This document shows positions 23,709-33,100 of a DNA stretch of 64,000 bases, piece by piece. Source of the DNA: an uncultured Gellertiella sp. (lineage in GTDB: Bacteria; Pseudomonadota; Alphaproteobacteria; Rhizobiales; Rhizobiaceae); assembly GCF_963457605.1 (NCBI RefSeq), contig NZ_OY735139.1, positions 2,758,001 to 2,822,000 on the forward strand, read 5' to 3'. The position numbers and the translations under genes are program-made. The notes under the pieces are model-generated. The model saw nothing but the letters and a program-made list of their open reading frames with translations, searched no databases and was not told the origin of the DNA. Position 1 is the first letter of the stretch, and each line of letters begins with the position of its first letter.

Positions 23709-24650
23709 ATGTCTTCCCACCAGCTTTCTTCCGGCGATGTCCTTGCCGACCGGCGTGCCGACTATGCCCGCATGCTCGGCGAAGGCGGCGATGTCGCGGG
23801 TGCGGCGGAGTTGATGGAACAGGCGCTGGAACTCGTCCCCTGCTGGGCGGCCGGCTGGTTTCGCCGCGGCGAATATCTGGAAAAGGCAGGGGATCGCGAA
23901 CAGGCCGTTGCGGCCTATGAGCGGGCGGTGGCGCTTGATCCGGCGGATATTTTCGGGGCCGGGCTGAAACTTGCCTTTCTCGGCGCGCGGGCCGCACCCG
24001 ATCATCCTCCAAGCCGCTATGTCGAACGCCTGTTTGACGATTACGCCCGCCGCTTCGACAAGGCGCTGGTCGAACGGCTGGGCTATAGCGTGCCTGAAAA
24101 GCTCGCCGCCTTGTTGCGGGGCACCGGCCGTCATTTTGGCCTCGGCGTCGATCTTGGCTGCGGCACGGGCCTGTTCGGGGCTGCCTGCCGGGATCTCGTC
24201 GACCGGCTGGAAGGCTATGATCTCTCGGCCAACATGCTGAAGGAGGCAGCCGACAAGCGGCTTTACGCCCATCTCGCCCGGGCCGACCTGTCGCTGGATG
24301 CCGGGGCGAGCGGGCTGTTTGGCGATGGATTTTGCGCCGGAAGGGCGGATCTGGTCAGCGCTGCCGATGTGCTGATGTATCTCGGCGATCTCAATGCGCC
24401 CTTCGCCCTTGCCCGCATGCTCTCGAAAAAGGCGGGAAGCTTTGCCTTCTCGGTCGAGGATGCAGGCACCGATGCGGGGTACCGGCTGGTCCGGTCGCTG
24501 CGCTATGCCCATTCGGCAGCCTGTGTCCGTGACCGGCTGGCGGCGCATGGCTTCCGGCCCTTGGCGGAAGAACGCACCGTGATCCGCCAGGATGGCGGCA
24601 GGCCGGTGCAGGGGATTTTGTATCTGGCCGAGGCCATTCAGGGGACATAG
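23709..24650 (+). CDS. TPR-containing class I methyltransferase
   Basis: 313 residues. The first 100 form TPR-like helices (GAAELMEQALELVPCWAAGW, FRRGEYLEKAGDREQAVAAY, ERAVALDP). The rest is a SAM-dependent methyltransferase with the glycine motif GVDLGCGTGLFGAA near residue 147 and LEGYDLSANMLKEA. The substrate is unknown; the TPR part suggests docking on a protein or complex. The ribosome site (GGGGTG) is moderate. It is divergent from the DUF6460-CAP operon and precedes the helicase gene by 39 bases, possibly in one transcript. Confidence 0.87.
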   Translation: MSSHQLSSGDVLADRRADYARMLGEGGDVAGAAELMEQALELVPCWAAGWFRRGEYLEKAGDREQAVAAYERAVALDPADIFGAGLKLAFLGARAAPDHPPSRYVERLFDDYARRFDKALVERLGYSVPEKLAALLRGTGRHFGLGVDLGCGTGLFGAACRDLVDRLEGYDLSANMLKEAADKRLYAHLARADLSLDAGASGLFGDGFCAGRADLVSAADVLMYLGDLNAPFALARMLSKKAGSFAFSVEDAGTDAGYRLVRSLRYAHSAACVRDRLAAHGFRPLAEERTVIRQDGGRPVQGILYLAEAIQGT

Positions 24651-24689
24651 CCCCTTTCCCTTCGCATCGTCCCTCCTTACCTTGGCCGG

Positions 24690-27197
24690 GTGAACATCGA
24701 TCCGTCAGCCCTTGCCCTTCTGCCTGCCCCCTTCGCGCGCTGGTTCGCTGGCAAGGGGTGGCAGCCCCGTGCCCATCAGCTGGAATTGCTCGCCCGTGCC
24801 CGGCGTGGCGAAAGCACCCTGCTGATCGCCCCCACCGGTGCCGGCAAGACGCTCGCCGGTTTCCTGCCATCGCTGACCGATCTGGTGGCGCGTGGCAAGC
24901 TGCCGCCGGGCTCTGCCTATAAGGGCATCCACACGCTCTATATCTCGCCGCTGAAGGCGCTGGCGGTCGATATCGAGCGCAATCTCGGCAAGCCCGTCGA
25001 GGAGATGGGGCTTGCCATCTCCATCGAGAACCGCACGGGCGATACGCCGGTTTCCAAGCGCCAGCGGCAGAAATTGCGCCCGCCCGACATTCTGCTCACC
25101 ACGCCGGAACAGGTGGCACTGCTGATTGCCAGCAAGGAGGCGGAGCGCTTCTTCCGCGACCTGCGCTATGTGGTGCTCGACGAATTGCATTCGCTGGTCA
25201 CCTCCAAGCGCGGCCATCTCCTGTCGCTGGGGCTGGCACGGCTGCGAAAGCTTGCCCCCGGCCTGCAGACCATCGGCCTCTCGGCAACCGTTGCCGAACC
25301 CGCCGAACTCTGCCGCTGGCTTGTCGGTCAGGTGGATGGCAAGGACAGGCAGGCGGGGCTGGTCACCGTCGATGGCGGCGCACGGCCCGATATCACCATC
25401 CTGTCGACGGAGGAGCGGATACCCTGGTCGGGCCATGCCGCGCGCTATGCGATGAAGGATGTCTATGCGGCGCTGAAGGAGCACCAGACCACGCTGCTCT
25501 TCGTCAATACCCGCTCGCAGGCGGAAATGCTGTTTCAGGAACTCTGGACGATCAATGACGACAACCTGCCGATCGCGCTGCATCACGGCTCGCTCGACGT
25601 GGCGCAGCGCCGCAAGGTCGAGGCGGCGATGGCGGAAAACCGGCTGCGGGCCGTGGTCGCCACCTCGACGCTCGATCTCGGCATCGACTGGGGGGATGTG
25701 GATCTGGTGATCCATGTCGGGGCACCGAAGGGCGCAAGCCGCCTTGCCCAGCGCATCGGCCGCTCCAATCACCGGATGGATGAGCCGAGCCGCGCCATCC
25801 TGGTTCCGGCCAACCGCTTCGAAGTGCTGGAATGCCAGGCCGCTCTCGATGCCAACTATATCGGTGCGCAGGATACGCCGCCGGTCGGCGACGGTGCGCT
25901 CGACGTGCTCGCCCAGCATGTGCTCGGCATGGCCTGCGCCGAACCCTTCGACCTGCTGGACCTGTTTGCGGAAGTGCGCTCAGCCTCGCCCTATGGCAGC
26001 CTCAGCTATGAGCATTTCGAGCAGATCGTCGATTTCGTCGCCACCGGCGGCTATGCGCTTCGCAGCTACGAGCGCTATGCCCGCATCCGCAAGACCCCGG
26101 ATGGCCGCTGGCGGATCTCCAATCCCGCCATCGCCCAGCAATACCGGCTGAATATCGGCACCATCGTCGAAAGCCCGATGCTGAATGTGCGGATGGTCAA
26201 GCGCAACGGACGGGGCGGCATTGGCCGGGGCGGGGCAACGCTCGGCAAGGTCGAGGAATATTTCCTGGAATCCCTCACCCAGGGCGACACATTCCTGTTT
26301 TCCGGCAAGGTGCTGCGCTTCGAGGGCATCCGCGAGAGCGAATGTCTGGTGAGCCAGGCCTACCATCTCGATCCGAAAATTCCCTCCTATGCCGGAGGCA
26401 AGTTTCCGCTCTCGACCTATCTGGCCGACCAGGTGCGCGGCATGCTGGCCGATCCGGATCGCTGGCACGTGCTGCCCGATCAGGTGCGCGACTGGCTGGC
26501 CCTGCAAAGGGAGAAATCTGAAGTGCCGGCGCGGGGCGAATTGCTGGTCGAAACCTTCCCGCGCGGCAGCCGTCATTTCATGGTTCTCTATCCCTTCGAG
26601 GGGCGGCTTGCCCACCAGACGCTCGGCATGCTTTTGACCCGGCGGCTGGAACGGGCGGGGGCAAAGCCGCTCGGCTTTGTCGCCACCGACTATTCGGTCG
26701 GCATCTGGGGGCTGGAAGATATCGGCCTGATGATCGCCTCCGGCCGCCTCAGCCTTGCCGCCCTGTTCGAGGAGGACATGCTGGGCGATGATCTCGATGC
26801 CTGGCTTGCGGAATCCTTCATGCTGAAGCGGACATTCCGCACCTGCGCCGTCATTGCCGGGCTGATCGAACGGCGCCATCCCGGCAAGGAAAAATCGGGC
26901 CGCCAGGTCACGGTTTCTGCAGACCTGATCTACGACGTGCTCCGGGCGCATGAGCCGGACCACATCCTGCTCGAAGCCACACGGCGCGATGCGGCCTCGG
27001 GGCTTTTGGACATTCGCCGGCTTGGCGATATGCTGAAGCGAATCAAGGGACATATCACCCACCGGGCGCTCGACCATATTTCCCCGCTTGCCGTGCCGAT
27101 CATGCTCGAAATCGGGCGTGAGCCGGTGGCGGGCGAGGCACAGGACGCGCTTCTGGCGGAGGCTGCCGAAGACCTGATGCTGGAAGCTATGATGTGA
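24690..27197 (+). CDS. Lhr-core DEXH-box DNA helicase (ligase-associated type)
   Basis: 835-residue ATP-driven 3'-5' helicase of the Lhr-core family, linked by genomic association to DNA damage response. The start is GTG. Walker A is IAPTGAGKTLAGF near residue 47, the DEXH box is VVLDELHSL near residue 160, SAT is in IGLSATVAEP, and motif VI is in RLAQRIGRSNHR. The WH/Lhr-core C-terminal half is present with GRGGATLGKVEEYFL. Its stop overlaps the pdeM start by 4 bases. In many bacteria this pair sits with an ATP-dependent ligase and an exonuclease; neither is present here. Confidence 0.93.
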   Translation: MNIDPSALALLPAPFARWFAGKGWQPRAHQLELLARARRGESTLLIAPTGAGKTLAGFLPSLTDLVARGKLPPGSAYKGIHTLYISPLKALAVDIERNLGKPVEEMGLAISIENRTGDTPVSKRQRQKLRPPDILLTTPEQVALLIASKEAERFFRDLRYVVLDELHSLVTSKRGHLLSLGLARLRKLAPGLQTIGLSATVAEPAELCRWLVGQVDGKDRQAGLVTVDGGARPDITILSTEERIPWSGHAARYAMKDVYAALKEHQTTLLFVNTRSQAEMLFQELWTINDDNLPIALHHGSLDVAQRRKVEAAMAENRLRAVVATSTLDLGIDWGDVDLVIHVGAPKGASRLAQRIGRSNHRMDEPSRAILVPANRFEVLECQAALDANYIGAQDTPPVGDGALDVLAQHVLGMACAEPFDLLDLFAEVRSASPYGSLSYEHFEQIVDFVATGGYALRSYERYARIRKTPDGRWRISNPAIAQQYRLNIGTIVESPMLNVRMVKRNGRGGIGRGGATLGKVEEYFLESLTQGDTFLFSGKVLRFEGIRESECLVSQAYHLDPKIPSYAGGKFPLSTYLADQVRGMLADPDRWHVLPDQVRDWLALQREKSEVPARGELLVETFPRGSRHFMVLYPFEGRLAHQTLGMLLTRRLERAGAKPLGFVATDYSVGIWGLEDIGLMIASGRLSLAALFEEDMLGDDLDAWLAESFMLKRTFRTCAVIAGLIERRHPGKEKSGRQVTVSADLIYDVLRAHEPDHILLEATRRDAASGLLDIRRLGDMLKRIKGHITHRALDHISPLAVPIMLEIGREPVAGEAQDALLAEAAEDLMLEAMM

Positions 27198-27976
27198 GCC
27201 CGGAGAACGAGACTGAACCAGAAACCGATCCGGAAGCAGACGACCTCACCGTGCTCAGCCGCCTTTCCCCATCCCCTTTTGATCCTGCTGCCGGTGGTGA
27301 TCCCGTCGAGATCGCGCTTGGCCGGGGTCTTGCGCTGTGCGATCCGCTGGGCGCGCTGTTCCTGCCGGACGTCCGGGTGCTCGTCGTTTCCGACCTGCAT
27401 CTCGAAAAGGGGGCAGCCTTTGCCCGGCGCGGCCAGATGCTGCCGCCCTATGACACGCTGTCGACGCTGCGCCTGCTTGAGGCGGCGCTGACCCGCCACG
27501 ATCCGCGTGTGGTCATCAGCCTTGGCGACAATTTCCATGACCAGCAGGGATCGGCGCTGATGCCGCCGGTATTTCGCGAGATGATCGGCGCGATGGCGCG
27601 TGGCCGCGAGTGGATCTGGATCAATGGCAATCACGATCCCGACGGGGCTTTCGGCCTGCCCGGCCAGTCTCTCGACGAGTTGTGCCTGAATGGCCTGACC
27701 TTCCGCCACGAGCCGAAGGCCGGGGCCAGCGCCGGGGAAGTGGCCGGGCATCTCCATCCCGCGGCGACCGTCCGCCGCCGCGAGAAATCCGTACGCCGTC
27801 CGTGCTTTGCCACCGATGGCACCCGGCTGATCATGCCCGCCTTCGGCGTTCTGACCGGCGGCCTCGACCTCGCCCACAAGGCCTTCAGCCCCTATTTCGA
27901 CCGCAAGGCACTGATTGCCCATCTGCTCGGCAGGGACCGGATCTATTCCGTGCGCTACCACAATCTGAAGGGCTAA
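27194..27976 (+). CDS. pdeM: Ligase-associated DNA damage response endonuclease PdeM
   Basis: 260-residue metallophosphoesterase. Metal ligands lie in VVSDLHLEKG (near 65), LGDNFHD (near 112), NGNHDPDG (near 145) and AGHLHPAA (near 186), in the standard calcineurin-like order. It starts with GTG inside the stop of the helicase gene (GTGA overlap), so the two are translated together. An acidic, probably unstructured N-terminus of about 20 residues precedes the catalytic part. It ends 4 bases into the convergent TIGR02186 gene. Confidence 0.9.
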   Translation: MSPENETEPETDPEADDLTVLSRLSPSPFDPAAGGDPVEIALGRGLALCDPLGALFLPDVRVLVVSDLHLEKGAAFARRGQMLPPYDTLSTLRLLEAALTRHDPRVVISLGDNFHDQQGSALMPPVFREMIGAMARGREWIWINGNHDPDGAFGLPGQSLDELCLNGLTFRHEPKAGASAGEVAGHLHPAATVRRREKSVRRPCFATDGTRLIMPAFGVLTGGLDLAHKAFSPYFDRKALIAHLLGRDRIYSVRYHNLKG

Positions 27977-28797
27977 TCCCGACGGAACAGCACACTCGCA
28001 CCCCAGCCGGTGAATACGGCCAGCAGCACGGAGGCCATGCCGTAGAGCAGCGGCTGTTCATGGGCGGCATCGGTGATCGACTGTTCGAGGCCGGTCTTGA
28101 CGACCCGCAGCGGCAGGGTCTTTTCCATGATGAACTTGCCGCTCTTGAACAGGGCTGCATGAACGGTATGGGTGCCATTCGGAATATTGGCAGGCAGTTT
28201 CAGGTTGGCCTGAAACAGGGTCGAACTGATGAAGCGGACGCCGCCGGGGTCGGGCTGGTAGAGGCCGCTTTCCTTCTTCAGCCGCCGATAGGCATTGCGG
28301 AACTCGGTGAGGCTGTCGCCGCTGCCCATGTAGCCTGCCGGGATGAGGCCGATATGGTCGATGCCGATGCCCGGCGCATCGAGTGCCGGCACGCCGGGCT
28401 CGCCCTCGATCTTGCGGGTGCTGGACAGTGTATAGGATTGCGGTACCTGCTCGAAGGTCATCGAGTAGCGATTGACCCAGACGCCGAATACCCGCTCCTT
28501 GCGGCGCACGGTGGCATCGTCCTTCGGCCCTTCGAGCGTCACGACGATATCGTACTGGCCAATGGAGTTCAGCAGTTCGTCGGCATTGACCACCGCCCCG
28601 AAGATCGCGAGATCGACGCCGGCAAAATCCGGCGTGATGGCGATCTGGCTGGTATTCATGCCGATCTCGATCTTCTCGGGATTCCTCGGGCGTACCGAGC
28701 GGGTGAGCGGTTGCGCCCCGGCGCCTGCTGGCAAAAGGGCAAGGAGGGTTGCGGCGAGCAGGCCGAGGCTGGTGAGCCTGGGTGCAAAACGGGTCAT
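27973..28797 (-). CDS. TIGR02186-family membrane-anchored protein
   Basis: 274 residues. A signal peptide (LGLLAATLLALLPAGAGAQP) precedes a periplasmic domain containing MNTSQIAITPDFAGVDLAIF, DIVVTLEGP and GVRFISSTLFQANLKLP. One C-terminal membrane segment (YGMASVLLAVFTGWGASVLF) anchors it. This is the TIGR02186 (Alph_Pro_TM) family, which is regularly encoded beside TauE/SafE exporters. Its start overlaps the exporter stop by 4 bases. Function is unknown; a periplasmic partner of the exporter is the natural inference. Confidence 0.88.
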   Translation of the reverse strand: MTRFAPRLTSLGLLAATLLALLPAGAGAQPLTRSVRPRNPEKIEIGMNTSQIAITPDFAGVDLAIFGAVVNADELLNSIGQYDIVVTLEGPKDDATVRRKERVFGVWVNRYSMTFEQVPQSYTLSSTRKIEGEPGVPALDAPGIGIDHIGLIPAGYMGSGDSLTEFRNAYRRLKKESGLYQPDPGGVRFISSTLFQANLKLPANIPNGTHTVHAALFKSGKFIMEKTLPLRVVKTGLEQSITDAAHEQPLLYGMASVLLAVFTGWGASVLFRRD

Positions 28798-29720
28798 CCG
28801 TGCGAGGCCCCCCCGAGTGCGAGGGAATAGACATCGTCAGGCGTAATGACCAGCTGCAGGGCAAGTCGCAATCCGACGGCCAGCACCAGCAGCGCCAGCA
28901 GGGCCCGCAGCTGTTCGCCGCGCAGCTTCTGGCCGACCCGCACGCCATATTGCGCCCCCACCACGCCCGCCGCCATCAGGATGAAGGCGAGCACGATATC
29001 GACGGAATAGTTTGTCGTGGCCTGCACGACGGTCGTATAGGCGGTGACGAAGATGATCTGGAACAGCGAGGTGCCGACAACCACATTGGTCGGAACCCGC
29101 AGCAGGTAGATCATCGCCGGCACCATGATGAAGCCGCCGCCGACGCCCATAACCGAGGTCAGCACGCCGATGCCGAAGCCGATGCCGATCACCGGGATGA
29201 CGCTCAGATAGATCTTCGATTTCTTGAAGCGCATCTTGAACGGCAGCCGGTGGATCCAGGGATGCTGGCCGGGGGCCTTGACCGGTGTCGCCCCCTTGCG
29301 GCTCTTGCGGATGGCGTTGATGCTCTCGATCAGCATCAGGCTGCCGATGAAGCCGAGAAACACCACATAGAGCAGCGAAATCACCAGATCGAGCTGACCG
29401 AGGCGGCGCAGCAGCGAGAAGATCCAGATGCCGACCGTCGCGCCGGAAAGGCCGCCGACAAGCAGGATCATGCCGAGCTTCACATCCAGCGTGCCGCGCC
29501 GGAAATGGGTGATGGCGCCGGAGATCGAGGAGGCCACGACCTGGTTTGCACCGGTTGCCACGGCGACCACGGGAGGGACGTTGTAGAAGATCAGCAGCGG
29601 CGTGATCAGGAAGCCGCCACCAACGCCAAACATGCCCGACAGGAAGCCAACGGCCGCGCCCATGCCGAGGATGACGAAGATGTTGACCGAGAGTTCGGCT
29701 ATGGGCAGGTAAATGGTCAC
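28794..29720 (-). CDS. TauE/SafE-family anion exporter
   Basis: 308-residue inner-membrane protein with about eight hydrophobic segments in two related halves: GMGAAVGFLSGMFGVGGGFL near the N-terminus and TSVMGVGGGFIMVPAMIYLL in the second half. The family exports sulfite, sulfoacetate or related organosulfur anions. GTG 29720 is preferred (it gives MTIYLPIAELSVNIFV, as in relatives, with AGGGA upstream). The frame is open to 29855, but that extension is arginine-rich and unlike the family. First gene of the pair with TIGR02186. Confidence 0.9.
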   Translation of the reverse strand: MTIYLPIAELSVNIFVILGMGAAVGFLSGMFGVGGGFLITPLLIFYNVPPVVAVATGANQVVASSISGAITHFRRGTLDVKLGMILLVGGLSGATVGIWIFSLLRRLGQLDLVISLLYVVFLGFIGSLMLIESINAIRKSRKGATPVKAPGQHPWIHRLPFKMRFKKSKIYLSVIPVIGIGFGIGVLTSVMGVGGGFIMVPAMIYLLRVPTNVVVGTSLFQIIFVTAYTTVVQATTNYSVDIVLAFILMAAGVVGAQYGVRVGQKLRGEQLRALLALLVLAVGLRLALQLVITPDDVYSLALGGASHG

Positions 29721-30182
29721 GCGGCCTGTTCCCTGATCGTAAAATGGCTCCGCCAGCTCAAGCCGGCGGAGGTGTTCAGTCTGTGATGCCTCGCGAAGCT
29801 CTGCCCTGGCAGAGCGGCGTGGGGCCTGTGGACAAGAAAACACCCGCTCCGTCAAAGGAAGTCAGGATTTACGCGTCCGTCGCTCCCGGCTCGGATGCCG
29901 GGGAAGCGGACTGCATGCAAGGAAAGCATGATCCTGCCGGCGGGGTTGGCCAATGGACGACATTACAGTCTGTGCCGAAAATCCTCAAAACGCGCCGGAA
30001 TTAAGGACAAGCCGTCATTTCCCGAATGCCAGACTTTTCAGAGCCGCGACAGGCGACGTCCAGCCTCGCCAGTCGCGAAGAAATGTCCTGTGGATCGACA
30101 AATGCTCATGCGTTTTGCCGGTCATATCCGTCCATGTCAACCGGACCCAGCGGCGTTTCCGGATGTGTTTGCGCCGCCAGTT
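29721..30182. other. Intergenic region between the exporter start and podJ end
   Basis: 462 bases with no convincing gene. CTCCGCC (29750-29756) and GGCGGAG (29767-29773) form a hairpin close to the exporter start. The region must contain the exporter promoter and the end of the podJ transcript. Open frames here are short, arginine-rich and mostly antisense to podJ. A small RNA cannot be excluded from sequence alone. Confidence 0.4.
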
Positions 30183-33100
30183 CTACTTGTTGCGGGCCAG
30201 CAGTTCCTTGACCAGCCGATCCGTGATCTTGCCGTCTTCGGGCAGGCCCGCAGACTTCTGGAAGGCCTTGATGGCGCTGATGGTTTTGGCCCCCATGTTG
30301 CCGTCGGGCTTGCCTGCGTCAAAGCCGTTGTTGTTGAGGATCGCCTGGATGTTGCGAATTGCCTTCTTCATGTCGACCGATGCGGTCTTGACGCCCTTGC
30401 CAACCCATGCGTCCGGCACTTCGGTCGCATTCGCCTTGGCATCGAGCGGCTTCGGCTTCCACAGGTCAACCTTGGCGCGGGCATCCTGCAACTGGTCAGG
30501 CTTCATCGCATTGGCGACATCGTCGCGCTTGGAGGCTGCGTCCTTGTCGCCGCCCTTGGCGGCAATGGCGAACCACTTGTAGGATTCTGCCAGATCCTGC
30601 GGCGTGCCGCTGCCGCGTGCATAGAGAATGGCGAGGTTGAACTGGCTGTCGGAGACGCCGAAATCGGCGGCCTGCCTGAACCAGGTGACGGCGCTGGCAT
30701 TGTCCGGCTTGCCATCGATGCCCGAGGCATAGATCACGGCCAGATTGTGCATGGCGCTGGCATTGCCGACCTTGGCAGCGCGCTCATAGTAGTCGCGGGC
30801 CCTGGCCATGTCGCGTGCGACGCCATTGCCCTTTTCATAGAGGTTGGCGATCCGGTACTGGGCGGGCGCAAAGCCCTTGTCGGCGGACTGCTGGTACCAG
30901 CGGGCCGCTTCCGCCAGGTCCGCCTTGACGCCACGGCCCTCGGTATAGCGTGCCCCAATCTCGAACAGGGCAAGCGAGTCGCCTGAACGGGCGGCATCGG
31001 CAAGCGCCTTGGGTTCGAGTGTTGCCGGTACGGTGATGCCGGCCGCAGCGGGGGCAGCGGCAATGGCGGGTGACGGCTGGGGAGTAACGAGCGGGCTTGC
31101 TGCGGGCTGTGATGTGGCAGCACTTGCGACCAGCGGGGCTGCGCTGGCAACCGGGGCCTCACCGGTCAGCCGGCTGGCATCCTTGGCGTTGACTGCTGCG
31201 GCGACGGGTTTGGCCGCTGGCGGCACCGGGCTGGCGACAGGCCTGGCCGTCACCGATGCAACCGGCTTTTGTGCCACAGGCTTCGGGCGGACGGCAGACA
31301 GGGTCGTATCGCCGCTGTCATCGCTGTTGGCCTGGGCTGAAGCACTGTCGGTCGGCTGAACGATATCGGCTGAGGCGTTTTCCGGTGCCGGCGCATGCGC
31401 ACCGCGCAGGAATGTGATGGCAGGCAGCGTCGCCAGTGCCAGCAGGATGGCACCAACCGCCATCAGGATCGGACGGCGATGCCGGTTGAAAATCGAGCTG
31501 CCCTTGACCTCCGTACCCGCCACCCTGGCGGATCCTTTGGTCTCCTTGCCGCGCGCCAGTTTCTGGGCGGCGGGGCTGACTTCCTGGGCAGCGGCCTGCG
31601 CTGCACGGCGGGCGGCAGCGATCAGATCGGAGCGCTCGGAATCGGCGGCGCTGCCGGTCTTGCCCTGATTGGCGCGGACCCGTTCCAGAATTTTCTTGAT
31701 GTCAGGCGCACCGGAACCGGGCTCCAGCAGTTCCGTATCGGAACTGTGCAGCGTCTCATCTTCCGGCATCATCGGCGGGGTGGGGTCGACCACGGCGCGA
31801 TCAGGTGCCGTTGCACGGGCAGGCGTCGCCTTGCCCTTGCCGCGCAATTTGCCGGTCAGGCTGGAAAGGAAGCCGCTCTTGACCTTCGGGGCCGGAGCCT
31901 TTCCGGCATTGCTGGCGATCACCCGGGCGGCCTGCTCCACCGCTTCGGCGATGTCCGGCTCGACGGTGCGGATGACGGGGCCGGAGACATTGCGATCGAT
32001 CACGGGATTTGCAGCGGCGGCATGCATGTCCGCAGCTGCGGCGCGGATGGCTCCCATCGGGCTGCGCTCGAAGATGCGGTCGACATCGGCCTGTTCCGGC
32101 GGGGCTGGCCGGGCGACAGGCCGCTCCTCGCGGAAATAGTGGTCTTCGGAGATGCTGTCGGCCATCGCCATGCTTGCGGGCGCGCTGAACGCGGGGGCAT
32201 AGGCCTGCTGCATGGGCTGCGGCTCGCGCAGGCGGCTGTCCATGTCATCCAGCCGACCGGCAATCTGCACCAGCGTGTCGTGCAGGGCCTCGAAGGTGCG
32301 ATGGGTCCGCGCCTCGGAACTGTGGGCAAGTTCTTCCAGATGCCGGAGATCACCGGCAAGCGCGGTAATGGCGGAAAGATCAACGGATGCGGGTGCGCCA
32401 TTGCGGCCATAGGCTTCCATCACCGCTTCGGCGGCCTGCCGGGCAGCCTCGATGATATATTCATCGCTGGTCGCCATATAGTCCTCGATGGAGGCCATGC
32501 GATGCTCGAATTCCGCCGGCAAGGCGGAGGCGGCGGCGGGTTGCGGCTGGCTGATCAGCTGGGCCAGATTGGCGATCTGGTTTTCAAGGCTCTGCAGCGC
32601 CCGGGTGTCGCTGGCCGGCGCAACGGCGGTTTCGTCCAGCCGCCGGGCGATATCCGACAGCCGGGTTTCCATGCGCAGCAAGGCGCCCTCGTCCTGCGGG
32701 GCTGAAACCACGGGATATTCGATCTCGTCGATGCGGCGGGCAAGATATTCGAGCCGCTCGGTGAGCTGGTCATTGACCGGGCCGTTGTCGAGCGCATCGA
32801 TCTTGCGGGAGATATCGGAGAGGAAGCCGGTCAGTTCGGGGGCGGGCGGTGCCTTCTGGCTGCGCTCAAGCAGGCGCGACAGCTGGTCGAGCCGTTCTTC
32901 CAGCCGTGCTGCGGCTTCGACGCCGCTGTCATTGGCGACGAGCTGTCCAACCCGGTCGGCAAGCGTTTCGATCCTCGCCGCAAGGGCGGCAGCGGGGTCC
33001 GGACGGCGGCTGTTTTCCTCGCTGATCATGCCGATCTGGTCGGCAAGACCTGAAAGTCGGCGCTCCAGCCGGTTGAAATGTTCGGGCTCCTGCGCCTGGC

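Noticed and set aside
23001..24548. A 515-codon open frame on the minus strand
   Set aside because: Overlaps three well-supported genes on both strands and has no recognisable domain.
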